Origin: Streptomyces sp. NBC_01408
GTDB taxonomy: Bacteria > Actinomycetota > Actinomycetes > Streptomycetales > Streptomycetaceae
NCBI RefSeq assembly: GCF_026340255.1
Contig: NZ_JAPEPJ010000002.1
Span: forward strand, 992,001 to 1,056,000
DNA length: 64,000 nt
Reading direction: 5' to 3'
Positions 7,228-17,632 of this stretch are shown in pieces. Under the pieces are notes generated by a model. It had not been told where the DNA came from and did no database searches. It worked only from the letters and a program-made list of their open reading frames with translations. A program made the position numbers and the translations under genes. Position 1 is the first letter of the stretch. Every line of letters starts with the position of its first letter.

Positions 7228-9081
7228 TCACGCCTCGTACGGGTCCTCGTAGAGGCCGTCGATCAGCGCGGCGTACTTGTCGCGGATCACGCGGCGGCGG
7301 AGTTTGAGGGAGGGGGTGAGTTCGCCGGTTTCCGGGCCCCACTCCTCCGTCAGCAGGCGGTACCGCTTGATCTGCTCGGTGCGGTTGAGGCGGGTGTTGG
7401 CGGCCTCAACCGCGCGGGCCACCTCCTCGCGCACCGCGGGGTGCGCGGCGAGGGCGTCCGGGGAGGCGGCGTCGATGCCGCGGGCCGCGGCCCAGGCCGG
7501 GGCCAGGTCCGGGTCCAGGACCAGCAGCGCGACCAGGTAGGAGCGGCCGTCCCCGTGGACCAGGGCCTGGCCGATCAGCGGGTGCTCCTTGACCGTGTTC
7601 TCCACCAGCGCCGGCGAGACGTTCTTGCCGTTCGAGGTGATGATCAGTTCCTTCTTGCGGTCGGTCAGCCAGAGGAACCCGTCCTCGTCGAGCCGTCCGA
7701 TGTCCCCGGTCGGGAACCAGCCCTCGGCGTCGGCCGCGCTCTCCAGGGTGCCGTCGGGCCGCAGGTAGCCGCCGAAGACGGTCGCACCGCGGGTGAGGAT
7801 CTCCCCGTCCCCGGCGAGCTTCAGCTCCAGCCCCTCGATCGGGCGGCCCACCGAGCCGAGCCGGAACCCGTCCGGGCTGTTGACCGTGCACACTCCGGAG
7901 GTCTCGGTCAGCCCCCAGGCGTCCAGAATGGTGATGCCCCAGCCCGCCCAGAAGCGGACCACGTCGATCGGCATCGGCGCGGTGGCGCTGGCCGTCCACA
8001 CGAGGCGGTCCAGCCCCGCCAAACCCAGCAGCGGGTCCAGCACCCGCTCCTTGGTCCGGGCGTACGAGGCTTCGAGCGCGGCCGGTACCCCCTCGCCCCG
8101 CTCCAGGTGTCCGGCGCGCGTGCGGGCCAGGTCGTTCGCGGCCTCGATGGCGGCGCGCTGTTCCTCGGGGAGCCGCGCCAGGACGGCCCGTACGGAGGCG
8201 GCGAGCTTCTCCCACACCCGGGGCACGCCGAAGAACTGCACCGGGTGCAGTTCGCGGACCGCGGCGGACACGGCGGTCGGGTCGGCGCACAGGCGCACGT
8301 GCGCGGCCCGCAGCAGCGGCAGGTAGATGCCGAGGATCCGCTCGGCGATGTGCGCGAAGGGGAGGTAGCAGAGGTGCTCGGCGTGCTCGGGCAGCTCCAC
8401 GCCCCGGTCGAGGCGGACGGCCTGGAGCATCAGGTTGCGGTGGGTCAGCCGGACGCCCTTGGGGTCACCGGTGGTGCCCGAGGTGTAGACGACGGTCAGC
8501 GGGTCCTCGGGGCGCCAGAACTGGTTCTCCGGCTCCTGCCAGGCCTTCTCGAAGGCGTCGGAGCCCTCCAGCCGCACCCCGCTCGCGTACAGAGAGGCGT
8601 ACGCGCGGTGCGGGCCGGCGTCCGCGGCCTCGGCCACGACCAGCTGCTCCAGGGGCACGGAGGCGTCGCCCAGCAGCGGCTCCCAGCGGGCGAGTTCGCG
8701 GGCGCCCTCGATGACGGCGACCCGGGCCCGGCTGTGGCGGGCGATGTGGGCGATCTGCTCGGGCGCGGAGGTCCCGTAGACGGTCACGGGCACGGCGCCG
8801 AGGTGGACGAGGGCGAGGTCGCTGAGCCAGTGCTCGGGGCGGTTGCCCATCATCAGCAGGACGTGTTCACCGCGGCCGACGCCGAGGGCGCGGTAGCCGG
8901 AGGCGAGGACGGCGACCTCGCGGCGGACCTCGGCCCAGCTGAGGGTGGTCCACGGGGAGGCTTCGGGGCCGGAGCGCCAGGAGAGGGCGGGCAGGTGCCC
9001 GTACTCGGCGGCGTTGCGGGCCAGCAGGGTGGGGAGGGTGAGCTCCTCGGGTCGTCCGGGCAGTCGCAGGTTCGTGGTCAT
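7228..9081 (-). CDS. Long-chain acyl-CoA synthetase (AMP-forming)
   Basis: 617-aa ANL-superfamily enzyme that activates fatty acids to acyl-CoA through an acyl-adenylate. The nucleotide-binding loop YTSGTTGDPKGV is at residues 199-210. Later landmarks are the LDAWGLTET core, FPTGDIGRLDEDGFLWLTDR hinge and KELIITSNGKNVSP, as in FadD15-type long-chain synthetases of about 600 aa. AGGAG lies 6 nt before the ATG. It is divergent from a MerR-family regulator with only 85 nt between the starts, so that regulator probably controls it. It fits the beta-oxidation genes 1.7 kb further on, supplying their substrates. Confidence 0.92.
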   Translation of the reverse strand: MTTNLRLPGRPEELTLPTLLARNAAEYGHLPALSWRSGPEASPWTTLSWAEVRREVAVLASGYRALGVGRGEHVLLMMGNRPEHWLSDLALVHLGAVPVTVYGTSAPEQIAHIARHSRARVAVIEGARELARWEPLLGDASVPLEQLVVAEAADAGPHRAYASLYASGVRLEGSDAFEKAWQEPENQFWRPEDPLTVVYTSGTTGDPKGVRLTHRNLMLQAVRLDRGVELPEHAEHLCYLPFAHIAERILGIYLPLLRAAHVRLCADPTAVSAAVRELHPVQFFGVPRVWEKLAASVRAVLARLPEEQRAAIEAANDLARTRAGHLERGEGVPAALEASYARTKERVLDPLLGLAGLDRLVWTASATAPMPIDVVRFWAGWGITILDAWGLTETSGVCTVNSPDGFRLGSVGRPIEGLELKLAGDGEILTRGATVFGGYLRPDGTLESAADAEGWFPTGDIGRLDEDGFLWLTDRKKELIITSNGKNVSPALVENTVKEHPLIGQALVHGDGRSYLVALLVLDPDLAPAWAAARGIDAASPDALAAHPAVREEVARAVEAANTRLNRTEQIKRYRLLTEEWGPETGELTPSLKLRRRVIRDKYAALIDGLYEDPYEA

Positions 9082-9115
9082 GGGCAGCTCCTGGCCGTTT
9101 CACATCGTTGGTGCG

Positions 9116-9128
9116 ACAGCAATACTGT
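9116..9128. promoter_or_regulatory. Inverted repeat between acyl-CoA synthetase and MerR gene
   Basis: ACAG-CAATA-CTGT in the 85-nt divergent spacer. MerR-type activators bind such short palindromes inside promoters, so this is the best candidate operator for the adjacent regulator. Confidence 0.4.
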
Positions 9129-9166
9129 TGAACCCAAGCTGTGGAGCAGAGAGCGAGGCGCAGACG

Positions 9167-9922
9167 ATGACCGACCAGGCACCCGAGCCGATGCTCACCG
9201 TGGACGAGCTGGCGGCCCGGGCGGGCGTCACCGTCCGCACCGTACGGTTCTACAGCACGCGCGGGCTTTTGCCCCCTCCCGTGATCGGTCCTCGCCGCGT
9301 GGGCCACTACGGCCCGGAGCACCTGTCCCGGCTGGCGCTGATCGAGGAGTTGCAGCACCAGGGCATGACCCTGTCGGCCATCGAGCGGTACCTGGACGCG
9401 CTGCCCAACGATCTGAGCGCGCACGACCTGGCCATTCACCGGGCGCTGGTGGCCAGTTGGGCTCCGGACGCGGCGCAGGAGGCCTCGCGGGCGGAGCTGG
9501 AGAAGCGGGCGGGGCGCGGGCTGTCGGACACCGACATCAGGCGGCTGACCGCGATGAGCGTGCTCGCCGCCTCGGGGGACGGCTTCCGGGTGGACATGGG
9601 GCTGCTGCGGCTGGGCGTCGCGCTGCTCGACGTGCCGATCGCGCACGAGACGATCCTGGCGGCCCGGACGGTGCTGCTGGAGCACACCAAGTCGGCGGCG
9701 CGCGAGCTGACGGCGCTGTTCCGGGACGAGGTGTGGGGGCCGTTCCGGGAGGGCGAGAGCGATCCGGAACGGGTGGAGTCGATGAAGGCGCTCTCGGCCC
9801 ATATGCAGCCGATGGTGGTGCAGGCGCTGGTGACGGCTTTCCAGCGGTCGCTGAAGGAGGAACTGAAGGCGGCGTTCGTCTCGGAGCGGGAACGGCCATC
9901 GGATGTCGGCCCGCAGGCCTGA
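9167..9922 (+). CDS. MerR-family transcriptional regulator
   Basis: 251-aa regulator. The N-terminal MerR winged helix is clear: LTVDELAARAGVTVRTVRFY at about residues 10-30, then the wing (RVGHYGPEHLSRLALIEELQ) and a GMTLSAIERYL dimerisation region. The C-terminal about 150 residues are helical and lack the Cys of metal-responsive members, so a small-molecule or acyl ligand is more likely. It is divergent from a long-chain acyl-CoA synthetase, the common arrangement for regulators of fatty-acid use, which is the inferred role. It ends 38 nt before the next gene. Confidence 0.86.
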   Translation: MTDQAPEPMLTVDELAARAGVTVRTVRFYSTRGLLPPPVIGPRRVGHYGPEHLSRLALIEELQHQGMTLSAIERYLDALPNDLSAHDLAIHRALVASWAPDAAQEASRAELEKRAGRGLSDTDIRRLTAMSVLAASGDGFRVDMGLLRLGVALLDVPIAHETILAARTVLLEHTKSAARELTALFRDEVWGPFREGESDPERVESMKALSAHMQPMVVQALVTAFQRSLKEELKAAFVSERERPSDVGPQA

Positions 9923-9946
9923 GCGGCAACCGCCGGGCTGTGCGGA

Positions 9947-9952
9947 TAGGTT
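9947..9952 (+). promoter_or_regulatory. -10 element of a leaderless promoter
   Basis: TAGGTT lies 8 nt before the ATG of the maltokinase-cap gene, and no ribosome binding site precedes that ATG. This is the spacing of leaderless Streptomyces transcripts. Confidence 0.4.
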
Positions 9953-9960
9953 GACGGACC

Positions 9961-10635
9961 ATGGCAGTCATTCACCGCACCACCATGTTCCCCGGCAAAC
10001 TCGAACTCCTCTCCGGCTGGCTGCCCTCGCGGCCCTGGTACCGGGGCGGGGAGGGCTCCGTTCCGCTGCTCGCCAAGGCGGGTGGCTTCCGGCTGGACGA
10101 CCCCGAGGGCGAGGTGGGGGTCGAGTTCATGGTCGTCACGGACGACTCCGGTGACGCACCGGTCGCCTACCTGGTGCCGCTCACCTACCGCGGGGCCCCG
10201 CTGAAGGGCGCGGAGGAGGGTCTCATCGGCACGTCCGAGCACGGGGTGCTGGGCCGCCGCTGGATCTACGACGGTGTCCACGACCTGGTCCTGGTGGAGC
10301 AGCTGCTGGCGCTGCTGGCGGGCCGGACCACGGCGCAGGACCAGGACGCGAGCGACGCCCCCGACCCGACGGTGGAGGTCCGCACCGAGGGCGAGGGCGT
10401 AGCGGTGGGCCTCACCGGCCCCGGCAGGGTGGCGGACACCGCCGGGGCCACCGTCGTCGCGGTGGGCCGCGGGTTCGAGGAGGGGCCGGTCCTGCACCTG
10501 ACCGTGTCCCGGGTCCTGCGCCCTGAACCCGCCGCCGGGGACGACGTCCGCGGGCAGCTGCTCGCCGGCTGGTCCGCCCCGGACGGAACCGGGGAGCGCG
10601 GGGTGTTCGCGTTCCTGAGCGGCTCCGGCCGGTAG
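9961..10635 (+). CDS. Maltokinase N-terminal cap-like protein
   Basis: 224-aa soluble protein beginning MAVIHRTTMFPGKLELLSGW. The N-terminal part resembles the cap domain that precedes the kinase core in actinobacterial maltokinases (PWYRGG, a VPLTYRGAPL segment, and GTSEHGVLGRRWIYDG), here without any kinase domain. Such stand-alone proteins are usual in Streptomyces; a role in trehalose/alpha-glucan metabolism or simple carbohydrate binding is inferred from the fold only. The start appears leaderless. It is convergent with the minisatellite and the FadB-type gene. Confidence 0.72.
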   Translation: MAVIHRTTMFPGKLELLSGWLPSRPWYRGGEGSVPLLAKAGGFRLDDPEGEVGVEFMVVTDDSGDAPVAYLVPLTYRGAPLKGAEEGLIGTSEHGVLGRRWIYDGVHDLVLVEQLLALLAGRTTAQDQDASDAPDPTVEVRTEGEGVAVGLTGPGRVADTAGATVVAVGRGFEEGPVLHLTVSRVLRPEPAAGDDVRGQLLAGWSAPDGTGERGVFAFLSGSGR

Positions 10636-10675
10636 CAACGGCACGTCCCGGGCCCGCCGTTACGGACCCGGGACG

Positions 10676-10795
10676 GCCGCGCCGGTCGGCGTACGTCCTG
10701 CCGCGCCGGTCGGCGTATGTCCGGCCTCGCCAGCGGGCGTACGTCCCGCCGCGCCAGCGGGCGTACGTCCCGCCCCGCTAGTCGGCGTACGTCTC
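10676..10795. repeat. 24-bp tandem repeat, five units, over the 3' end of the FadB-type gene
   Basis: Five 24-bp units start at 10676, 10700, 10724, 10748 and 10772, with a partial sixth after 10795. All share a GGCGTACGTCC-like core with a few substitutions. The unit at 10772-10795 encodes the last residues (ETYAD) and the stop of the leftward FadB-type gene. Past the stop, the same 8-codon pattern (T-Y-A-D/R) recurs four times in frame. It looks like a minisatellite born from the gene's 3' end. Copy number may differ between strains. Confidence 0.85.
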
Positions 10796-12964
10796 GCCCC
10801 GCTCGGCCTTCGCCACGAGGGAGGCCGGCGGGGTGAACCGCTCGCCGTACGTCGCTGCCAGCTCGCGGGCCCGGGCGACGAAGCCCGGCAGGCCGCCCTC
10901 GTAGCCGTTGATGTACTGGATCACGCCGCCCGTCCACGCCGGGAAGCCGATGCCCATGATGGAGCCGATGTTGGCGTCGGCGATCGAGGTGAGTACCCCC
11001 TCGTCGAGGCAGCGGACGGTGTCCAGGGCCTCGGAGAAGAGCATCCGCTCCTTCATGTCTTTAAAAGGCACAGTCTCGAAGGGGATCTCGTACCCCGGCT
11101 TCGCGAAGTGCTCGCGCAGCCCCGGCCAGATGCCCGCGCGCTTGCCGGACTCGTCGTACGCGTAGAAACCGGCCCCGCCGCTGCGGCCCGGGCGGCCGAA
11201 CTCGTCGACCATCCGGTCGATGACGGCGTCGGCGGGGTGTTCGGCCCAGGTCCGGCCCTCGGCCTCGAAGGCCTTGCGGGTCTCGTTGCGGATCTTGCGC
11301 GGGAGGGTGAGGGTGAGCTCGTCCATCAGCGAGAGCACCTTCGCCGGGTAGCCGGCCTGCGCGGCGGCCTGCTCGATCGAGGCGGGCTCGATGCCCTCGC
11401 CGACCATCGCCACACCCTCGTTGATGAACTGGCCGATGACCCGCGAGGTGAAGAAGCCCCGGGAGTCGTTGACCACGATGGGGGTCTTGTTGATCTGGCG
11501 GACCAGGTCGAAGGCGCGGGCGATGGCCTCGTCGCCGGTCTGCCCGCCCTTGATGATCTCGACGAGCGGCATCTTGTCGACGGGCGAGAAGAAGTGCAGA
11601 CCGATGAAGTCGGCGGGCCGCTTCACGCCCTCCGCGAGCCCGGAGATCGGCAGGGTGGAGGTGTTGGAGCACAGCAGCGCGTCGGGCGCGATGACGTCCT
11701 GGATCTCCTGGAACACCTTGTGCTTGAGGGCGGTGTCCTCGAAGACGGCCTCGATGACGGCGTCGCAGCCCGCCAGGTCGGCGGCGTCCGCGGTGGGGGT
11801 GATGCGGGCGAGCAGCTCCTCGCGCTGGGCCTCGGTCGTACGGCCCCGGGAGACGGCCTTGTCGAGGAGCTTCTGCGCGTACGCCTTCCCCTTGGCGGCG
11901 GCCTCGGCGCTGACGTCCTTGAGCACCACCTCGATGCCCGCGCGGGCGCAGGAGTAGGCGATGCCCGCGCCCATCATGCCCGCGCCGAGGACGGCCACCT
12001 TGCGGACCTTGCGCGGTTCCACGGCCTGCGGGCGGCTGCGGCCGGCGTTGACGGCCTGGAGGTCGAAGAAGAACGCCTGGATCATGTTCTTGGCGGTCTG
12101 CCCGGTGACCAGCTCGGTGAAGTAGCGGGCCTCGATGGTCAGCGCGGTCTCGAAGTCCACCTGGGTGCCTTCGACGGCGCAGGCGAGGATGTTGCGCGGC
12201 GCCGGGTACGGGGCCCCGTTCAGCTGCTTCTTCAGGTTCGCGGGGAAGGCCGGCAGGTTCGCGGCGAACCGCGGGCTGGACGGCGTACCGCCCGGGATCT
12301 TGTAGCCGGGTACGTCCCAGGGCTGCTTCGACTCGGGGTTGGCGTCGATGAAGGCGCGGGCCTTGGCGAGCATCTCCTCGGGGGTCGCGGCCAGTTCGTG
12401 GACCAGGCCGTTCTCCAGGGCGCGCTGCGGGTTGTACTGGGTCCCCTGGAGCAGCACCTTGAGCAGCGCGTCGGCGATGCCCATGAGGCGCACGGTGCGG
12501 GTGACGCCGCCACCGGCCGGGAGCAGGCCCAGGGTGACCTCGGGCAGACCGATCTTGGAGCCGGGCGCGTCGAGGGCTACGCGGTGGTGGCAGGCGAGGG
12601 CGATCTCGTAACCGCCGCCCAGGGCCGCGCCGTTGATGGCGGCGACGACGGGCTTGCCGAGGGTTTCGATGCGGCGCAGCGAGGCCTTGATGGCGGTACC
12701 GGTGTCGAAGGCCAGCTGCGCGTGCTCGGGGCGCAGCCGGATCATGTCCTTGAGGTCGCCGCCCGCGAAGAAGGTCTTCTTGGCGGAGGTGAAGACGATG
12801 CCGCGGATGGAGTCCTTCTCGGCCTCGGCGCGGTCGGCGACGGCCGCGATGGAGTCCTTGAAGGCCTGGTTCATGGTGTTGGCGGACTGGTCGGGGTCGT
12901 CGAGGATCAGGGTGACGACGCCGGTCTCGTCCTGTTCCCAGCGGATCGTGGTGGACTCGCTCAT
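10778..12964 (-). CDS. FadB-type enoyl-CoA hydratase / 3-hydroxyacyl-CoA dehydrogenase
   Basis: 728-aa bifunctional beta-oxidation protein. Residues about 1-200 are a crotonase domain (oxyanion segment AAINGAALGGGYEIALACHH, then GLPEVTLGLLPAGGG). The NAD-binding domain begins near residue 322 (KVAVLGAGMMGAGIA), followed by the 3-hydroxyacyl-CoA dehydrogenase C-terminal domains (GLHFFSPVDKMPLVEI, NDSRGFFTSRV). It hydrates enoyl-CoA and oxidises the hydroxyacyl-CoA. It is the last gene of the leftward operon, 53 nt after the thiolase, the usual partner. Its 3' end is embedded in a 24-bp tandem repeat, and the stop lies in one of the units. Confidence 0.93.
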   Translation of the reverse strand: MSESTTIRWEQDETGVVTLILDDPDQSANTMNQAFKDSIAAVADRAEAEKDSIRGIVFTSAKKTFFAGGDLKDMIRLRPEHAQLAFDTGTAIKASLRRIETLGKPVVAAINGAALGGGYEIALACHHRVALDAPGSKIGLPEVTLGLLPAGGGVTRTVRLMGIADALLKVLLQGTQYNPQRALENGLVHELAATPEEMLAKARAFIDANPESKQPWDVPGYKIPGGTPSSPRFAANLPAFPANLKKQLNGAPYPAPRNILACAVEGTQVDFETALTIEARYFTELVTGQTAKNMIQAFFFDLQAVNAGRSRPQAVEPRKVRKVAVLGAGMMGAGIAYSCARAGIEVVLKDVSAEAAAKGKAYAQKLLDKAVSRGRTTEAQREELLARITPTADAADLAGCDAVIEAVFEDTALKHKVFQEIQDVIAPDALLCSNTSTLPISGLAEGVKRPADFIGLHFFSPVDKMPLVEIIKGGQTGDEAIARAFDLVRQINKTPIVVNDSRGFFTSRVIGQFINEGVAMVGEGIEPASIEQAAAQAGYPAKVLSLMDELTLTLPRKIRNETRKAFEAEGRTWAEHPADAVIDRMVDEFGRPGRSGGAGFYAYDESGKRAGIWPGLREHFAKPGYEIPFETVPFKDMKERMLFSEALDTVRCLDEGVLTSIADANIGSIMGIGFPAWTGGVIQYINGYEGGLPGFVARARELAATYGERFTPPASLVAKAERGETYAD

Positions 12965-13017
12965 GGTCACTGCTTTCGTGTCGGTCCGTGCGGAGGAGGG
13001 TCTGGGGACAGGACGGT

Positions 13018-14232
<1,215 letters not shown>

Positions 14233-14279
14233 TGGTCAAGCCTTTCGGAAGTGTGCGAGGGGTGTGCCGGGAGGGGAGG

Positions 14280-15422
14280 TCAGCCGAGGAGGGAACGGCC
14301 GATGATCTCCTTCATGATCTCGGTCGTGCCGCCGTAGATGGTCTGGATGCGGCCGTCGGTGAAGGCCCGCGCGACCCGGTACTCGGTCATGTATCCGTAG
14401 CCTCCGTGGAGTTGCAGGCAGCGGTCCGCGACGCGCTTCTGGAGTTCGGTGGCCCACCACTTGGCCATCGAGGCGTGCACGTGGTCGAGTTCGCCGTTCG
14501 CGTGATCGGTGATGCACCGGTCGAGGAAGGTGCGGGTGACGGCGACCTCGGTGGCCATCTCGGCGATCTCGAACCGGATGTGCTGGAGCTTGGACAGCGG
14601 ACGCCCGAAGGCCTCGCGCTCCTTCACGTACCGGGTGGTGATCTCCAGCAGGTACTCGGCGGCGGCGATGCCGGCCATCGCGATGCCCATCCGCTCCTGC
14701 GCGAGATTGGTCATCAGGTGGACGAAGGCGCCGTTCGGCTCGCCGAGCAGGTTCTCCTTCGGCACGCGGACGTCGTGGAAGAACAACTCGGCGGTGTCCT
14801 GGGCCTTCTGGCCGATCTTGTCCAGGTTGCGGCCGCGCTCGAAGCCCTCCGTGCCGCGCTCGACGACCAGCAGCGACAGGCCGTGCGCCCCGCCCTCCGG
14901 GGTGGTCTTCGCGACCACGACCACCAGGTCGGCGAGGATCCCGTTGGAGATGAAGGTCTTGGAGCCGTTGAGCACCCAGTGGTCGCCTCGGTCCTCGGCG
15001 GTCGTACGGATCCCCTGGAGGTCCGAGCCCGCGCCCGGCTCGGTCATCGCGATGGCGGTGATCGTCTCGCCGGAGCAGAAGCCGGGCAGCCAGCGGCGCT
15101 TCTGCTCCTCGGTGGCGAGCGAGGTGAGGTAGGGCCCGATGATGTCGTTGTGCAGGCCGATCGCGAGGCCGGGGGCGCCCGCGCGGGTGAACTCCTCGGC
15201 TATCACGGCGGCGTACCGGAAGTCGGTGTTCCCCCCGCCCCCGTACTCCTCCGGGACGGCCAGGCCCAGCAGCCCCTGCCGGCCGGCGGCCCGCCAGGCC
15301 TCGCGGCTGACGATGCCGTCCTTCTCCCACTGCTCGTAGTGCGGCAGCACCTCCTTGGTGAGGAAGGTGCGGACGGTCTCGCGGAACGCCTCGTGGTCGG
15401 CGTCGAAGATCTGGCGCTTCAT
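14280..15422 (-). CDS. Acyl-CoA dehydrogenase
   Basis: 380-aa FAD-dependent acyl-CoA dehydrogenase, the first oxidative step of beta-oxidation. Family segments in order: PEEYGGGG near residue 50, TEPGAGSDLQGI (acyl-CoA/FAD contact), LNGSKTFISNG, QERMGIAMAGI, and near the end QLHGGYGYMTEYRVARAFTD and IYGGTTEIMKEIIGRSLL. The length matches the short/medium-chain group. The ATG is placed by the MKRQIF start; no strong SD is visible. It follows the F420 oxidoreductase by 29 nt and precedes the thiolase by 47 nt in the same operon. Confidence 0.92.
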   Translation of the reverse strand: MKRQIFDADHEAFRETVRTFLTKEVLPHYEQWEKDGIVSREAWRAAGRQGLLGLAVPEEYGGGGNTDFRYAAVIAEEFTRAGAPGLAIGLHNDIIGPYLTSLATEEQKRRWLPGFCSGETITAIAMTEPGAGSDLQGIRTTAEDRGDHWVLNGSKTFISNGILADLVVVVAKTTPEGGAHGLSLLVVERGTEGFERGRNLDKIGQKAQDTAELFFHDVRVPKENLLGEPNGAFVHLMTNLAQERMGIAMAGIAAAEYLLEITTRYVKEREAFGRPLSKLQHIRFEIAEMATEVAVTRTFLDRCITDHANGELDHVHASMAKWWATELQKRVADRCLQLHGGYGYMTEYRVARAFTDGRIQTIYGGTTEIMKEIIGRSLLG

Positions 15423-15451
15423 CGGACGGCTCGCTTCATCGGAGGGGCTCC

Positions 15452-16477
15452 CTAGAGCCAGTTCTTGACGGTTTCGATCAGGCTGGCGGGCTCGGGGCCG
15501 ACGGGGGTGACGTTGAGCATGGTGACGCCCGCCTCCCGGAAGGCCTCGACGCGTTCGCGTACGTAGCCCTCGGGCCCGCACAGCGTCATCAGCTCGCAGA
15601 ACTCGTCCGGGACGGCGGCCGCGGCGTCGCGCTTGCGTCCGGAGAGGTAGAGCTCCTGGATCCGGCGGGCCTCTTCCTCGTAGCCGTAGGCCACGGCGAG
15701 GTCGTTGTAGAAGTTCTTCCCGACCGCGCCCATCCCGCCGACGTACAGGGCGATCTGCGGTCGCGCGAGGTCCCGTACGGCCGCGGCGTCCGCACCGATG
15801 GCGAGCAGGCCGCCCGCCACCGTCTGGAGCGGGCCCAGCTCCGGGGACCGCTCGGCCGCGCCCTCGGCGAGGGGGGCGCCCCACACGTCGCCGGCCTTCT
15901 CCGGGATGAAGAGGGTGGGCAGCCAGCCGTCGGCGATCTCGGCGGTCAGGCGCACGTTGGCCGGGCCGAGCGAGGCGACGTACACGGGGATCTCGTCCCG
16001 GACCGGGCGGGTGAGGATCTTCAGCGGCTTGCCGTGCCGGCCGCCCTTGTCGGGCGGCAGCGGCATGTCCGTGATGCCGTGGTGGTCGATCGTCTCGCGG
16101 CGCCAGATGCGGCGGCACAGTTCGACCGTCTCGCGGGTCCGGCCGAGCGGCTTGTCGTACGGCTTGCCGTGCCAGCCCTCCACGACCTGCGGCCCGGAGG
16201 CACCGAGGCCCAGCATCGCCCGGCCGCCGGAGAGCGCGTCCAGGCCGGCGGCGGTCTGGGCGATCAGGCCGGGGGTGCGGGAGTAGACGTTGAGGATCGC
16301 CGAGCCGATCTTCAGCCGCTCCGTGCGGGCGGCCAGGTATCCCATGATCGTCGGGGAGTCGAAGCCCCAGGCCTCGGCCACCCAGACGGCGTCCAGGCCG
16401 GCGGACTCCAGCGCGGCCGCCTCGTCGGCGGCGCTGCGCGGATCGCCCGCGTAGTCGAGCATCATGGACAGTTCCAT
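15452..16477 (-). CDS. LLM-class F420-dependent oxidoreductase
   Basis: 341-aa TIM-barrel protein of the luciferase-like monooxygenase superfamily, F420-dependent type. Start MELSMMLDYAGD is typical, followed by AAALESAGLDAVWVAEAWGF and a GLGASGPQVVEGWHG loop, as in actinobacterial F420 reductases/dehydrogenases. The substrate is unknown; its position between a racemase and an acyl-CoA dehydrogenase suggests a step in degradation of branched or sterol-side-chain acyl-CoAs. It has an AGGAGG site, and its ATG overlaps the stop of the racemase gene by one base (TGATG), indicating translational coupling. Confidence 0.88.
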   Translation of the reverse strand: MELSMMLDYAGDPRSAADEAAALESAGLDAVWVAEAWGFDSPTIMGYLAARTERLKIGSAILNVYSRTPGLIAQTAAGLDALSGGRAMLGLGASGPQVVEGWHGKPYDKPLGRTRETVELCRRIWRRETIDHHGITDMPLPPDKGGRHGKPLKILTRPVRDEIPVYVASLGPANVRLTAEIADGWLPTLFIPEKAGDVWGAPLAEGAAERSPELGPLQTVAGGLLAIGADAAAVRDLARPQIALYVGGMGAVGKNFYNDLAVAYGYEEEARRIQELYLSGRKRDAAAAVPDEFCELMTLCGPEGYVRERVEAFREAGVTMLNVTPVGPEPASLIETVKNWL

Positions 16478-17604
16478 CAGGCCTCCTTCGCGAGCAGGGC
16501 CGGTACGTCCCAGTCGGCGGCCACGGACGCGGTGTCGGCGCCCGGCTGGGCGGGGCCGCTCGTGATCGCGGCGGGGGTCGCCGAGAACCGCGGCGCGGGC
16601 GCGGGCTGGGTGATCCCGCCGAAGTCGGTGAAGGTGCCGCGGGCGGCGAGGTGCGGGTGGTGCGGGGCCTCGCGCAGCGACAGCACCGGGGCCACGCAGG
16701 CGTCGGTGCCCTCGAAGACGGCCGTCCACTCCTCGCGCGTACGGGTCTTGAAGCGGGCGGCGACGGCGTCCCGCAGCTCGCCCCAGCGGGCCAGGTCCTT
16801 GCGGGCGGGGGCCTGGTCCTTGATGCCGAGGAGCTCCACGAAGGTGTCGTAGAACTGCTGCTCCAGCGCGCCGACCGCCATGTACTGGCCGTCGGAGGTC
16901 TCGTAGGTGCCGTAGAAGGGGCAGCCGCCGTCGAGGAGGTTGACCCCGCGCCGGTCCTGCCAGCCGCCGGCCGCGACCATGCCGTGGATCATGGCGGTGA
17001 GGTGGGCGGTCCCGTCGACGATGGCCGCGTCGACGACCTGGCCGGTGCCGGCGGTGCGGGCGTGCTGGAGGGCGGCGAGCACGCCGATGACCAGGTAGAG
17101 CGAGCCGCCCGCGTAGTCCCCGACCAGGTTGGCGGGGACGGCCGGAGGCTCGCCCGGGCTGCCGATCATGCCCAGGGCGCCGGTGACGGCGATGTACGCG
17201 ATGTCGTGCCCGGCGGTGTGGGCGAGCGGGCCCTCCTGGCCCCAGCCGGTCATCCGGCCGTAGACGAGCTTCGGGTTGCGGGCGTGGCAGTCGGCCGGGC
17301 CGACGCCGAGCCGCTCGGCGACCCCGGGGCGGAAGCCCTCGATGAGGACGTCGGCCCGTTCGGCCAGGTCCAGCACCCGGGCGGGGCCCTCGGCGGACTT
17401 GAGGTCGACCAGGACGGACCGCTTGTTGCGGTTGGTGACGTCGAAGGCCGGATCGACGGCGAGTCCGCCGCCACCGGGCCGGTCCACCCGGACGACGTCC
17501 GCGCCCAGGTCGGCGAGGAGCATGGCGGCGAACGGGCCCGGGCCGATGCCCGCCAGTTCGACGACGCGCACTCCGGCGAGCGGGCCGTTCCCTGTCACTG
17601 CCAT
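16477..17604 (-). CDS. CaiB/BaiF family, alpha-methylacyl-CoA racemase-like
   Basis: 375-aa class III CoA-transferase-fold protein, closest in pattern to alpha-methylacyl-CoA racemase. Visible landmarks are GVRVVELAGIGPGPF at the N-terminus, ADVLIEGFRPGVAERLG, GHDIAYIAVTGALG with the catalytic His, and NLVGDYAGGSLYLVIG with the catalytic Asp. AGHDI-plus-GDYAGG is the His/Asp arrangement of racemases rather than transferases. It would convert (2R)- to (2S)-methylacyl-CoA before dehydrogenation, consistent with the genes that follow. The start at 17604 has GGGGG about 5 nt upstream. It is the first gene of a five-gene operon running to 10778. Confidence 0.87.
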   Translation of the reverse strand: MAVTGNGPLAGVRVVELAGIGPGPFAAMLLADLGADVVRVDRPGGGGLAVDPAFDVTNRNKRSVLVDLKSAEGPARVLDLAERADVLIEGFRPGVAERLGVGPADCHARNPKLVYGRMTGWGQEGPLAHTAGHDIAYIAVTGALGMIGSPGEPPAVPANLVGDYAGGSLYLVIGVLAALQHARTAGTGQVVDAAIVDGTAHLTAMIHGMVAAGGWQDRRGVNLLDGGCPFYGTYETSDGQYMAVGALEQQFYDTFVELLGIKDQAPARKDLARWGELRDAVAARFKTRTREEWTAVFEGTDACVAPVLSLREAPHHPHLAARGTFTDFGGITQPAPAPRFSATPAAITSGPAQPGADTASVAADWDVPALLAKEA

Positions 17605-17632
17605 CGAGCCCCCAGCGTTGTTGACCGCACGG

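Noticed and set aside
6778..9954. Very long rightward open frame (over 1000 codons)
   Set aside because: Only its first about 35 codons are real; the rest is antisense to the acyl-CoA synthetase and results from GC-rich third positions and the frameshift at 6884.
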